Shown here: positions 27,053-40,300 of the stretch, one piece after another
How the letters are laid out: each line of letters starts with the position of its first letter
Numbering within the stretch: position 1 is the stretch's first letter
NCBI GenBank assembly: GCA_008711295.1
Contig: VUYV01000036.1
Coordinates: 3,293,188 to 3,357,187, forward strand
DNA length: 64,000 bases
Reading direction: 5' to 3'
Source: Anarhynchus alexandrinus
Lineage: Eukaryota; Chordata; Aves; Charadriiformes; Charadriidae
Translations under genes and position numbers: made by a program
The notes under the pieces: generated by a model
The model's input: the letters and a program-made list of their open reading frames with translations, nothing else
Databases searched by the model: none
Told to the model about the DNA's origin: nothing

Positions 27053-28989
27053 TGCTGGGGCACAGCATCCCCTGTGGGATATCTGCCTTGTGGCCCAAGA
27101 AAAACACATGAAAATTAAAGCCTCTGTTGCTCTCCCCCTCTCAGCAACATGTCCCTTCCCCAGGTACTGGGTTTCTCTCCAAGTGACAACTTTATGAATC
27201 TTCTTATAATCCAAGCCATCTTTTCCCTTTGTTCTGCACTTCTGAGCTGCTATTTCCACCCCTAGGTGTGATTAATACCTTTGATTTCTAAAAGTTTTTC
27301 CCTCTCAAAGCAGAGGAGCTTGGCTGAGCCCCCCCCAGCCACCCTGCTGTGGCAAGGCTGGACCACCCCCACGGCCACCCCTGGAAAGGAGCCGAATGCA
27401 CACCATGGGGGTGAAGCTCGGATTCCCTGACATCTGTGAACAGGAATGGTTTGGGGTTTCTTGTTTTCTGGCAAACATTTTGCTGTGTTAAACCATGGGA
27501 GGGACTAGGCAAGGGAAAGAGAGGAGTCAGCAGGGCTGCAAGGTAAAGCCTGGGAGGTCTGCAACTGGCTGTGGGACGGCACTCGGTGTGGGACGGCAGG
27601 AAAGCGCTCCTGGTCTCCATCCTCAGCTATAAAATGAGGACTGTTACTGGTTGCCAGCTGTCTATTGGCTTGATCTGCTGGGCTGGTGGGATATCTTTGT
27701 GCCTGACAGAAAAACGGACTAGTAATGGTCATCCCTGAATGCCTGAAAAGGCAGCAAGTCCCTTTCTGTACCAGGGAAACAACATCAGCAATGATATCCA
27801 GCTATGGGGGTGGCTCAGCAACCCAGTTTGCAACAGTACAAACCAGAAAGCAGAAGGCCCAAGTGCCTGGGTACAAAATCGGAGGAGGGTTGGTGGGGCT
27901 GAGAGCTGCCTGCCATCCCCTGTGCCAGAGCCGCAGGCAGCGAGGGCTGCGTTGTTCATGGAGAAACAAACTCGCGGGACGGCTCTTACCGACTGCTTTA
28001 CTCTTTTCCCATTGCAAACGCCAGCAATCCAGTACTCAATTGCCTTTACTTCATCGGGATCTCTGCTTGAAAGAAATAATAAATGTAATGCTGGAGTTGT
28101 AAAATATATACTCTATGGACTCAGCTGTTCACAAAGTCTGAGCAAAAGAGCTTTATTCAGATAGGAAACTGTGAAATATTGGTGAGAAGTTTCACTGAGT
28201 TTCTTTCATTCTTCAGATTTATTCAACTAATAATTTTATTCAGCAGCCTGATTTGACTGTAAGCCTGTGTTGTTTAAGGGCAGCTGGGACAATAAATCAC
28301 ATCATGCATAAGAGTTACTGTTCCCTGCTTTAGAGGAGAGTACAAACAAGACCTGCCTTAGAAAAAAACACACAGGCATTATACCAAATGACATAGCACT
28401 TTAACTGTTGCAGAAAAATAAGTCTGGAAGGAATAATATGTACATTCCCATCAAATTTGATTTGATTTGATTACGTACACACAGAAATTGCTGTGGTTCG
28501 CGAGTCTTTTTTGTCTTCTGCTTTCTGTACTACAGCAAATATTCTTCCAGGCTTGTTTTGAAGCATTTTTTATAGTGTTATTTCATTCCTGGAACTAGAG
28601 GAAAAATGAATGAGGAGCAAATTTCCAGCACTGCTGCAGCTGGGAATTTCACCTTGACGGAGAAAAGCGGTTGGATCCAAGCTTGGACAGAGACCGGCAA
28701 GAGGTCTAACAGGTGCTCAGCCACAGTATTTGTAAACCTTCTTTTCTTCAGCCCGAAAAAGAAATTGAATCTGTCCTGAATGTGTTTTAAACCATAAACA
28801 AAGGTGATAATACTATAACATTGCCATTTTCCCATTACTCATTGGTTCTGACAACTCAACGTAAACCATTCTATTCATTAGGATTTGTTGTGATTATTAT
28901 CGTTAACACTGGTAGCCGCAACAACTGTTTGGGTGTCTTTTAAATACCGAAAGATCAAAGGTCTCGGTTGACAAACCTTCTTAAAATGT
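27053..28989. other. Unassigned intergenic DNA
   Basis: Nothing recognised. The part from about 27300 to 28020 is GC-richer and therefore open in several frames on both strands, which argues against any one of them being coding. A short (TTTGA)3 run lies at 28456-28470. Confidence 0.5.
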
Positions 28990-29371
28990 CCCGTCGTTTC
29001 CCTGGGCAGCGGCAGGCGGCGGTGGCCGAGTGGCTCGGGGCAGGCTGGCACGCTGCCCGACCCCGGGACCAGACATCCCGTTACCGCTCAATTTGTCCTC
29101 CTGGCGTTCCCCCCACCCCCAGCCTTCGGAACAGAAATTCGCGTTTGATTGCATCCAAAGGCAGATTGTCTTTTCTTCTTGGACCCGGTCCCTGCAGCAG
29201 CAGAGTATCCTAATTATTTTTGCAGGCTCAGAGCAGCTCTACTTTGCCATCGCGGCAGGGCCTGATGTCAGGCTGTCTGAGGGGCAGCGCGCAGGTTAAA
29301 TAAGGCTACTGTGCACGCCGGTTTCCTTTCTCATCCAGGAGTAACAGTGAATGTTTGCGGTCTTGTCCGCC
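28990..29371. promoter_or_regulatory. Small CpG-rich island
   Basis: Twenty-five CpG dinucleotides were counted by eye in about 380 bases, in a GC-rich block surrounded by AT-rich sequence where CpG is rare. In birds such islands usually mark promoters or other unmethylated regulatory DNA. No recognised gene starts here. A TTAAATAAGG element sits at the right side of the island (29296-29305). It could be an unannotated noncoding RNA promoter or an enhancer. Direction is not determined. Confidence 0.5.
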
Positions 29372-32300
29372 CCAAAAGCTCAGTGGCCTCTTCACTGGTG
29401 GCAAATTCCTCAACACCAGTCTCATCAGGATCAAACAGAAACAGAGCTTGCTGGGCTCAGAAAAAAAGTAAAGACCAAAGCCCTGCCAAATGCTGTGTCT
29501 GGTGCAGTTCCTCCCTAAATCCCCCATGGGAATAGGATGGGAAATCAGGGGAACATAATGCCAGTTTTTGCACTGTTGCTCCATCCTCCATAACTGTAAA
29601 TCGCTATAGCTAAGATCTGCGTTTAGAGAGATGTGTAAGAAGAAAACGCAGGAAAAGCAAATTTACTTTTCTTTGCTAAATTGAAAGTCTATAAACAGGA
29701 TTTATCTCACTTTTTTTGCCTTCAATGCATTTAACTCCTGATTTTTAAAAACATCCCCATCTGCGCTGGGCTTAAATCAGGCACCTATTTCTGGCAACCC
29801 AGTCTGACATCTGCTTTGCCTGTGGACACACAGCCCTCCACAGAAAATGATCCCCTCCTGATTAAATATCCAGGCTCAGCAGATGAGTCTCGTCTGCTGC
29901 ACAGCTTTTCCCTGGGCCGCACTTCCAGCAGGATGAAGTCCTGGAGGGCAGAGCCCTCAGCCAAGGACAGTACCAGCCCCTGGTGTGCAGCTCTGGGACA
30001 GCCAGCTCCAGCCCTGCCTCCTCCGAAGGGTCCGCCCAGACCCAGCCTCAGGGAGCTTCGCAGAGCTCTCCAGTTGCACCTCAAGTTGCAACCAAAGCCA
30101 AGGAGACCCAGGAGCTCCCGCTTGCCAGCCCTGCTCAAAAGGCAGACCTGTCACTCAGAGGACTTTGAAATGGGCCGGGTTGCTGTTACCACTGACTGGA
30201 ACCAGCCTAGCATTGGTTTCTTGTTGATGGCATGGTCTGCGGATGGCATTGGCTCTCAGGCAGGCCAGTCTATCCACCCCTCATCAGATAGGAACTAGAT
30301 ATGCATTTGGATCAAGTCCAGAGAGGGTCTAGGGTGCTCTGAGCCTCACAAGATATAAGTTTTAAGTGTCTGGCTTCAGTTTACCATGCAATGTTTGAGG
30401 TGAGCTAGGCACCTCAGGACAGGACCTTCCAAAAAAACCCAGCACTGAGTGGGAAACCAGCAAATCTCACCAGTGCTTTCAGGTCAGGGCCTTCTGCTCT
30501 TCCCCCGTTGCTTCTGGTATTGCATCATGGTGTTTAGGATTTTCCCCCATTCCTTCAGGAGTCATAACCCAGACCCCTGCGGACAGGTGCCTAAATATTT
30601 CTTTCTGAAAAAGGAGCGATGGGTCATTCGCTCACCACCTTTATCTCTGCTCCTCATTCCCACGCCTCTGTAGACGTGGCAGAAATGAAACCCAGTTGCC
30701 TCCTCTGTTCCCGTCCCACCACACTGTCCCCCCGCTGAGGATAGGACGCTCGTAAAAGAGGGACTGAGATGTCACCTTGCCAGTGTTATTCTCAGATATG
30801 TGGAGCATCTGCAACTCTGAAGGCCTCCGGTCTGCATTAATGAACAACTATGGGATGTGGCGAGGGCAATATACCAGTGACAATCTGCTTTAAAATCTGT
30901 CTCTGCTGACCAGAGCTGTCAGTTGCATTACGTAGCATTTTGGGACATCGCAGGGTTGGCTCCGGGTAGGTGACACAGGCTGCTTTTGCCGAGCAGTCGG
31001 AAGAGCCGCACTTTCTGCTCGTTTCCTGACAGGTGTGTGCCTGCCTTCTGCAATTCGGTTTTGCAGTCGGGGTGTCTGGTCAGCATCCCCGCCGCCAGGC
31101 GAAGATTAGCAACAGCTATAGCAAAGTTTGCTTTTTTCCACTTACCAGATGGCTAAAGGATTGTATGCTCTTTTTTTTTTTTTTTTTTTTTTTTTATATT
31201 TGTTTTTTTTATTTTTTTTTTTTTTTTTTTTTTTTTGTGAAATATGGACTTTGCAACTGTCTTTTTAAGCTTGTGTCAGCTGGAGATGAGATGACGGTGC
31301 TGTGCTCTGCGCAGGGTGATGGTTTGGCTCTGCTGCAGCTAATGAGCCTGGCCTCCCACTTCAGATGAGGCATTTCCCTTCATGAAGGTACCAAATGTGG
31401 GGTCTCCACAGACTTGCACTGGCAACAGGCTGTCTGCCAGACTGCATTTGTAAAACCAGTCTTAGGAAGCCGGGTCTTTCCTAAGAGATGTCCTCTTTTC
31501 CCCGTGGCGGCTGGTCAGAGCCGCCTTAGCAATGTGTTATGCTGAGCCCCACTGTTGTAGGAGCAGGAACACAGCAGGAAATTCTCTATTAGGGCTCAAT
31601 TATTTCCACCACCCCGCAAGCCACATGCAGTCATTAGTCTCTGAGAGAGAATCGTGTTGCTCGCCTGCGAGGAGGTGGGTGGGGAACAGAGGGACACAGA
31701 ACTCTGCAGACAGCAGAGGGCTGAACTCATTTCCTTCCTTCTGATCTAGCTGTGTTTTGGGGCTATGCTCAAGGAAATGCAAAGTGATCATTTTAATACA
31801 ATTCAAAGTCGGCCAAAGGTGCCAGAGCATTGGGAGCGCTTTCTCTTATGACCATCTATACAAATAGTGATATATGGGGGAAAAAAAAAAAAGGAGAAGC
31901 AGGTTCTCAAGACTTTTGAAAAATAGGTTTCTACCCTTGCTGCTGCTGCGATGGGCAAAACCAAACTGCTTCTGAATGCGCAGGTGGGAAATTGCAGCTC
32001 TAATTTGTGCCAGTGGGCTTTATGGAATGAAACTCTAGGGAGACATTATCCAGGAACAGTAAAACATATTCCCCAGTTTGAACTGTCGTCCCAACACTAA
32101 GTTCATTAGGGGCACAGGAGGGGAATTTTGGGGAGTAAGAACTCCCGTTGTTAGGGACCAGGAGTGGTAGGGGGGTGGTTATTGAAGTGCAACATTAGTT
32201 TAGCTGTGAGACCAAAACAGCACAGTGGCTGACACGAAACTTTTCGGAACAGGTTAGACAAATATCTGTCAGGCACACCAGTGGTCATGGAAGCAATGGA

Positions 32301-35300
32301 AATAATGATCAGCTAAAGTTCCTAGCAGCCCTGTTTTCTATCATTTCTGGGATGCTCTGTGATTCTTTGGTCAAGCGTATAGCGCACTTTTTAATTGTGA
32401 CTGTTGCAAATCTAGACAGAACCAATAAAACAGTTGGGATTGTAATATTAGAGCTGTTTGTGTAGCAACTGGCTAGAGTAGGGCTGGGAAGATATGAGTG
32501 TAAGGGAAATATGTGATATGCCGGGTGGTCTTTGCTCATCCTCTAAAAATGCCTTATGTTCCTAATTTGTTGACTATCTTTATTAATTATCATATTTATT
32601 TGAAACAGTTTTAAAAGCATAAAGCATTATGTCGATGGAAAAAGCTACTAGAGGACTGTTGGAATCTTTCCATTTGTGCCTCATCTGTAAAAATTACATC
32701 AGAATGAGGAAAAGGAAAATGAGCCAAACAGAAAGGCGTGCACAACAGGTGAAGAACAAACAGGGCAGCACACTACTGATCCCCTTTATTAGCTACAGGA
32801 CACACTGCAGTGTGCCCTGAAGGTCTGTCCTCACTGATTTGGACCACAGAGGGCAATGGCACTGCCAAAAAGTCCTGATGGAAAATGCCTTTCCTTTTTA
32901 TTTCCGTGGGGCTCCTACCCACCTGCCCTCATTGCTTACATCTCCAACAGCATAGCAATAAGTGGGGCATGGTATTTCAGGTGGGATCACTGAATGACTC
33001 CGAGCTACCTGAACTGTTCTGGAGCTCATTTATTATCCCACTGTTATCTCTAAAGTGCAGTTGATGGCGTCTCCATGTTACAAGCGTGTCTCTGCCTCTG
33101 AGCCGCTGCCTCTAGCAGGCACGCTCCCATGTTCCCAAGGGCAGCTGTCCCACAGAAAGCGTGTTGCACTGCATTCACCCTTTGATGGCATTGAGCTGAT
33201 GAGATGGGATAAAGTAGCATCTTAGGAGAAGACTCACTTCTGGCTGAAAATCAAAAGAAAAAAGTGATCATGACAGACAGCATTGTTTAATTGGTTAGAA
33301 AAAACTAAGCATCCAAGACCTTTAAAAAAGCCAGTAAAACACACCATTGGTGATCACCTCTTCTTGGAGTTGTTTCTTCTGGATGCTTTCTGCAGCCCAG
33401 CCCATAAGCATAAACGATAAATTTAGGCTGGAACTTAGGAGAAGGTTTCTAACAAGCAGAACAATGCGGATGCAAATAAGATTCCTGACACAAGGACTAA
33501 ATGGAGTGGGTGATGGCAAATGATGTGGGCTCCCAGACTGTTCTTGGAGGAGTCCAGTCAGCTACTGGAAGGGATTATCTAATGCAGCTGGCCTCAGGTC
33601 AATGATCTGGAGAGCCTCCTAGAGGGCTGTGTCCCCAGCACCCGCTTGGTCTCAGCAGGATCACAAGGAGGACTGCCACTGCTGCAAGCCTCCACATGAC
33701 CCTCCCCAAGCAGACATGGATTGGGCCATCACCTCCTCCCAGTCCAACCAAAGGCAGCAGAAGCTACAGCAGTTCAACACTTCTGGAAACCTGGCCTTGA
33801 AGTCACCTCTGTGACTTTAACTGCTCTGGAAGCCGGCAGGTGCAGTGGCTTTCACCCCTTTCTCCTTCAGAAATGAATTATTCTGATTATGTCTTCCTTG
33901 AAAAAGGACTAACACTTATCCTCATGGGGTCTTCAGGCTGATTAGTATTTAAAAAAATAAAAAAAACACCAACACTGCATAGCAGACAAGTATTAGAATA
34001 AATGGTGTGAACAGTAGAACAGCATGTGCTGGGAAAGAGGAGCATCCAGGAGGATTTTCAAGTTGGCAATTATGCAATTTAGCAGAGGATGCTGGTGACA
34101 GCACAGTAATCATCTGCTCCTCTTCATAAAAACAAGAAAAACAACCCACTCCATTTCATCTGGACAAGGGAAAAGTAACAAAGATTTATACTGTCTATAC
34201 TTTCCAAAACCATTAAAACTGAAGAGGATAGACAGAGCTCAATTGCTGCAGATAAAAGAAGGGAAGTGGGGAATTATTACAGATGTCTACTGCAGAATGC
34301 TAGGGCTTGCATTGTCTTTACCACAGATGGCAAAAAATGAGGAAGGCAAAAACTGTATCTGAAAGAACCTAGAAAATAAGGACAATGGTCATCAAAGCAC
34401 TGGTTACCCGTTGTTATTTGTTCAGAGTCCTTCATATTTCCAGAGTAGCAAGATGAGTTAAAGACAAAAAAAAAAAAAAAAGGCAGTGAAAGAGATAAAC
34501 ACAGATATGCTTTCCAATTATGTTCTAAAGAGAGTTAGAAAATCCACATGATGGAACTGAAAGGAAAGAGAGAGATGAGAAGGAGAGAATATGAACTGCT
34601 GAGAGTACGCCAAAATATTAGTCATCCCTTGAGTCTACCCTGAAAGGTTAGTGTTATTTTTAAGAACACATTCCTTTAAGGAAAAGAATAATTTCCTAGC
34701 AGAGGTAATTTCTGGATGGTCTTAAACTCTCTCAAGGGAAGCAGAAGCCCCAAAGATGAAGTCAACAAAAGCTAGGCAGAGGAAGAGGAGGAGGAAATCT
34801 CCACAGGAGTCCTCGGGACAACCACAAGAGTGAGTTGCTACCAGAAGGGAAGAGATACGGAAAATCCTGGCAGAGACCAACTGTTGCGTAGGTAAAGGTC
34901 TGGGTGGGAAAACATCTGCAAGGAAAGGGAGTACAAAACAGGTATGTGCTTCCTAGAAAATATCTCAGGTTAGATGGCAGTAGTGTCCTCGTTGTGGTGA
35001 CATGAAGAGAAGGCTGACACACTATCGTTTCATTTTGGTTTGCTTCATTTGAACCATATGAGATTTTAATGTGAGTGAAGGCAGGCCAAAATGTTGTCAC
35101 CTACCCTGTAGCCCACGGTACAGATTTTGTGGATTTTTCAGTTTTGAAAAATTTTCAGGGTATATCTAGCAACACTTAATGAACTAAGGGCTGTTACGGA
35201 GACACAAGAGTCACCCCCTCTGGTTCCATACCAGACTTCCAGGCCAGCATTTTCCCCAGGCAGCCTCAAGTTGCACTGGAACCTGACCAGTTCAGTAAAG

Positions 35301-36341
35301 AAAACATCATTGACTTTGCAAGTTGAAAACACCATTTTTTTCATATTTTAATTTAAAAGACTATGTGTTTCACTGCTCTGGAGTTGTAACTGTCAGCATG
35401 TTGTCCTGGAGACAAATGAAAGCATGGTTCCTAAGCTAGATGGCAGGTCTTATCCATCCCAGAAAAGAAAAGACCCCGTGAATAGAGCTCATCAGTCTGA
35501 ATAAGCACTATGCCAACACTCATCTAGTCACTCCAAAGTGACAAGTTTCTGAGAGCTCCTAAGCCCCTCTGACATGCCTGCAAGTTAAGGCTGCCCAGCA
35601 TCTCTGGGTAAATCTCTAAGTACCATGACAATTTGATCCATTGTCATCTGGAGAACACACCACTTTTCTCACTGAATGGCAAAGGCTGATACTTGGCTCT
35701 CTGGGACCACTTAATATGTTAGACAAGTTTTATTGCTAGGCGTTCTTTAAAATTGGAAAAAATTAATAGGCTCAGGCATTCGATATGCTATGAGGTAAAG
35801 ATGCTGTTTTTCAAGGTAAGTGGTGACACTTCATATGAGTTCAGGAAGGAAGGAAGAAATCCTGTAATGTGAGTCTATAAATTCAGTTTATCAATTCTAA
35901 GTAATGGGTCATTGCTATAATCAATAGACATGGAGACTCTTGAAACAAAGTCATTGTCATCCATCCCAAGAGTTGCAGCAAAGCTTTTCTGATGTGGTCA
36001 AGTTTCTTTTGCTCTCTGCCTTCCCAATAGTTAGCCCTCTCTCAGTCTGTTTTTCAGTCTATAGACAGCTGAAGGGAGGGACTATTTTACCAGACAGTGT
36101 GCATAGTGCCACCAAGCCCATTTTCAGCACATTTTAAGTATATTCATATTGTGGGAAATGGTAAGAAAATCTTCTTTGTGCAAGGAAATACGGTTTGGAG
36201 CTCCATTGCTTTAGCTTAATCCATAGGGTCAGTCCTGAAATGTGATCCATGTGATTCCTAGCATGGATGGAAACATTTTGCTGTGCAGGGACTAACTTGG
36301 GTTAGAAGCTTTAATTTAACACTACCTCACTCACGCTCTTG
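29372..36341. other. Unassigned intergenic DNA
   Basis: No exon or transposon recognised. The part 29785-30300 is GC-rich and open in several overlapping frames on both strands (longest plus-strand frame 29816-30298, 160 residues); the products are low-complexity, rich in Pro, Ser, Arg and Leu, without a recognisable domain. A T-rich tract is listed separately. Confidence 0.5.
31171..31236. repeat. T-rich low-complexity tract
   Basis: Sixty-six bases that are nearly all T, made of runs of 25, 8 and 25 T with short ATA, TG and A interruptions. Long homopolymers like this are prone to length error in assemblies. Confidence 0.9.
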
Positions 36342-37350
36342 AGAATCATAGAATCATAGAATACTTTGAGTTGGAAGGGACCTTTAAAGGTCATCCAGTC
36401 CAACTCTCCTGCAATGAGCAGGAACATCTTCAACTAGATCAGGTTGCTCAGAGCCCCGCCCAACCTGACCTTGAACGTTTCCAGGGATGGCGTATCTACC
36501 ACCTCTCTGGGCAACCTGTTCCAGTGATTCACCACCTTCAATACAAAAAATTTCTTCCTTCTATCTAGTCTAAATCTTTCTTCTTTTAGTTTAAAACCAT
36601 TACCCCTTGTCCTATCACAACAGGCCCTGCTGAAGTTTGTCCCTGTCTTTCCTGTAGGCCCCCTTTAAGTACCGAAAGGCTGCAATGAGATCTCCCCGGA
36701 GCCTTCTCTTCTCCAGGCTGAACAACACCAACTCTCTCAGTCTGTCCTCATAGGAGAGGTGCTCCATCCCTCTGACCATTTTGGTGGCCCTCCTCTGGAC
36801 CCGCTCCAACAGATCCATGTCTTGCCTGTGCTGAGAACTCCAGAGCTGGATACAATATTCCAGGTGGGGTCTCACCAGAGCAAAGCAGAGGGGCAGAATC
36901 AACTCCCTCGACGTGCCGCCCATGCTTATTTTGATGCAGCCTGGGATGTGGTTGGCTTTCTGGGCTGCAAGTGAACATTGCTGGCTCATGTCCAACTTTT
37001 CATTCACCAGCACTCCCAAGTCCTTCTCCTCAGGGCTGCTCTCAATCCCTTCATCCTCCAGCCTGTATTGATATTGGGCGTTGCCCTGACCCAGGTGCAG
37101 GACCCTGCACTTGACCATGTTGAACCTCAGGAGGTTCACATGGGACCACTTCTCGAGCCTGTCCAGGTCCCTCTCAATGGCATCCCATCCCTCAGGTGTG
37201 TCGACTGCACCACTCAGCTTGGTGTCTTCCACAAACCTGCTGAGGGTGCACTCGATCCCACTGTCTATGTCATTGATGAAGATATTAGACAGTACTGGTC
37301 CCAATGCGGATGCCTGAGGGACACCACTTGCCACCAATCTCCATCTGGAC
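36342..37350 (-). mobile_element. CR1 LINE, 5'-truncated, minus strand
   Basis: The 3' end is at 36342, where the plus strand reads AGAATCATAGAATCATAGAA, the complement of the CR1 terminal repeat. The copy extends to about 37350, in the RT domain just before the GVPQ block. It belongs to the same subfamily as the copy at 59311-59703: both share the 3' UTR text around CATCCAGTCCAACTC and the same C-terminal coding sequence. Flanking sequence on the right shows no further CR1 homology. 5' truncation is the usual result of incomplete target-primed reverse transcription. Confidence 0.95.
36615..37350 (-). pseudogene. CR1 ORF2 fragment, mutated active site
   Basis: Open for about 245 codons of CR1 homology: [20 protein letters not shown], then [64 protein letters not shown] and [14 protein letters not shown]. 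The catalytic box, normally FADD, reads FVED (37224-37235), so the first catalytic aspartate is replaced by glutamate. The GVPQGS motif reads GVPQAS. The frame ends early at DKLQQGLL because of a small deletion; the rest of the C-terminal domain continues in another frame toward 36342. The open frame continues upstream of the homology to 37415 by chance. Confidence 0.9.
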
Positions 37351-40300
37351 ATTGAGGGGATGTTATGGAGGGGAAAGAAGTCATATACTTCTGACTTCTT
37401 TTTCAGTATTATCAAAAGGGTTCAGGGAAGTGCAAATACTCCCCCACCCCCTGCCAACTTTCTGAAATATCAAAGGTTAAATCAGTCTTGAGTTTAAGGT
37501 ATTTTTATTAAATGAGGTCAGGAAGATCATTTAAGGAAAACTATCACAACTCAGAGAATCTGGAATATTTGAATCAAATTTGAACCTCAGCCTACTGAAA
37601 TTTCCAAGCTTCTGCTAGGTGAGTTAGACATAGCAATTTTTCTACAATTCCAGCAATGTTTTATGGTCTTTTCCCTAACTTTACAGTGAATTACAACTTT
37701 TACAGAATGAAGTCATTGCCATAAAGTGCTGAATGATGACATTGCAAAGATATGTAATACATTCATTGTGAAACACTGTCAAAATAAAAAACTCTCAGGA
37801 ATATCTTGGTTTGAAAATTCACATTCAGCATCAAAACTGAAAAGAAGAGAAAGAGAAAACCACAAAATTCTGAGAAATTTCTGCAGGTATCTCCTGGAAT
37901 TATATCAATATGATCAATACTCCTTCTTTTATCCCAGTGCACTGGCAATAATAAACCTCAGGCCAAATCAGCCATCTGAGCCATCTTGAACTCTCAAAAC
38001 TGGGCACTCAGGAGGCCCTTGTGCTCGCGCCTCAGTCTGGCAGGTAAAACATTCCTTCTGAATATGTACGTCTGGGGATACGCATCCACTTCTCCCTTAT
38101 TTTCCTGTTGTTTCAAAATTCAACCCTTGCAAACAAATACTTAGCTGTTGTAACACCTTCTACCTCTGGGCTTGTGAAAAAGTACAAAATGGTCGTAGCA
38201 CCAACTGTTTATCAGAAATACTCTCTGCTAGTTCTGGATGTCCATACGCATCACATACCACATACAGAGCAGTACATACAGCATTCTGAAGTACAGCCAG
38301 ATGAGCACATGTCCTTTTTACCCGTACAAGAATGTATGTTAGCCTTCACTCAGACCCAAATGTTTCCCAGTATAGTTGGCTGATAAAGATTTTCCCAGCC
38401 CTAAAACACTTTGCTTCCTAAGCCCTCGCAATGAGGTCAATCTCTTGGAGGCGTAAAACTGTTGGCTTTATTACAGTACTCGGCAGCATGTGTGCCTAAG
38501 ATGCAGGAGGTCTCTGGAGCTAGCTCTGAGTTGAGCTGCTTTATCATCTCTCCCCAAGTTGCAAAAAGTCAAGTATTAAACCACTGGAGAAATTGTACAG
38601 TTCTGATATTTCCAAATTTCAGGGCAGAAACTCGGAAACTTTAATGAAGCTCAGGTTTGATTCAAATTTTCCAGTGTTGCTATATCTGGAATCCTCCCTC
38701 TCTCCTCACCACACTTATTGCTCTTCTGGACCTCCTCCATTTCTGCATCACCTTCTGCATGGCAAGGCAGTTCCAGAATACCGTGGTCATCCTTTCTATT
38801 TATGAAGACGGTATTTGCTGAACAGGAGACGGAGCCAGCAATTTTAGGGTGCTTGTAATTTCTTTCATCTCTAGGTTTCTTATGTGATTTTTCCACACAT
38901 AGGTTCTGCACATAGAGGTGGAGCAGCAGTCATCCAAAAGGAAGAAAAGCTAATCAGGGGAGTGTAACTTCTCTTTAATTAACTTTTTCTTTCAAAAAGC
39001 ACAGCAATTACATCTGTAGCACTTTGACATTCAATTACATCAAAACCCTACTGTTTTCCATGGAGATAATTGAATGCAATAATGAAACTTCTCTTATGGG
39101 CAACATTTCTTTTTAATCCATTTTAATTATATTTCCAGAATAACTATTTAGTTACATGGGAGAGTAATAAAAACAAAGGAAGGCATTTTTTTTTTAATTT
39201 AAACCAAGAGGCAATCTGTCACCCCAAAATTTGCAATCACTTCAAAAGTTTATAGCTGAACCCACTGCGGTTCCTCCTCTGATCCTTAAAATTGATCATG
39301 ACACCACTAAGGGTCCTACTCAAAGCTATCCTAACGTGCCCTTAAAGTACCAAACATGCAAAACAACATAAGCCCCATTTAATTACACAGTTAAAGTTTA
39401 CAGTTGTTGATGCTTTGTAGCTTTAATGAGATTCAAAGAGAAGTTGAGACAATCTGGTCCAGAGTGTTACCTACACCTGGGATCTGCCAGACACATACTA
39501 TGAATCAAGATTGATTTACCTGCTGCTTTCTAGTTGTCTCGCTATTTCCTCATGTTCCTCCATCTGTCCTCATCCTTCTGTGTCCTCCCTGTTTCATATG
39601 TTGGTAGCGAGTCTTCTGGAGTAGGCACCATATTTTTGTGCCACGATTGTACGATGCCTGGCACAGGTGGGTCATGGCCACTGAGAAGAACTTCTTAGTT
39701 GTCCCAACTAACAGCAACGATACAGTCAGTAACAACCACGTGTGCACCAAGTCCTGACCTACCTGAGCATACTGAGGGGGCAACCGTTCCTCCACCACAC
39801 CTTTTAAAATCAGATATTGTGTGTGCATGCCTGAAGTTTCACACACCCCAGGAAAAACAACATGAAGCAGCTGTTTAATGATCTGATTAGAATATTTTTG
39901 GCTGACAAGGTTTCAGCTCGGTTACACTCAGCTGAGGCTGGACACCATATTCCATTAGTTTAGCACCTGAAAGACTGTACAGAAGGTTGACCTGAAATAG
40001 AATCTGGTTTCAGAAAATCTGTTTAGGAAATCAGTGCATCATTTACAATCTGTTACAGGAGGTTTTTCAAAGTGGGAATTTGCTGCTCATAGCAGCTGGG
40101 GGCTAAACTGCTTCTTGAGATTTTGAAAATATTCTCTTTGCAAAATCTTACAGTGAATGTATCTGAAATACTTTCGCTGATATACTTCTATAAAACAGCT
40201 ATAAATTATAGCTATAATTACATTTAAAAGAAAATCCCATTTAAAAAATCTTTGGGTACTGAACTACATATTCTTTCTTTAATTAAGGGATCTAATTTTG

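Noticed and set aside
29023..29033. TGGCCGAGTGG, a perfect tRNA A-box
   Set aside because: No B-box, anticodon arm or acceptor pairing follows; the motif is expected in a GC-rich island.
29816..30298. 160-residue plus-strand open frame
   Set aside because: GC-rich sequence open in several frames on both strands; the product is low-complexity with no domain or splice context.
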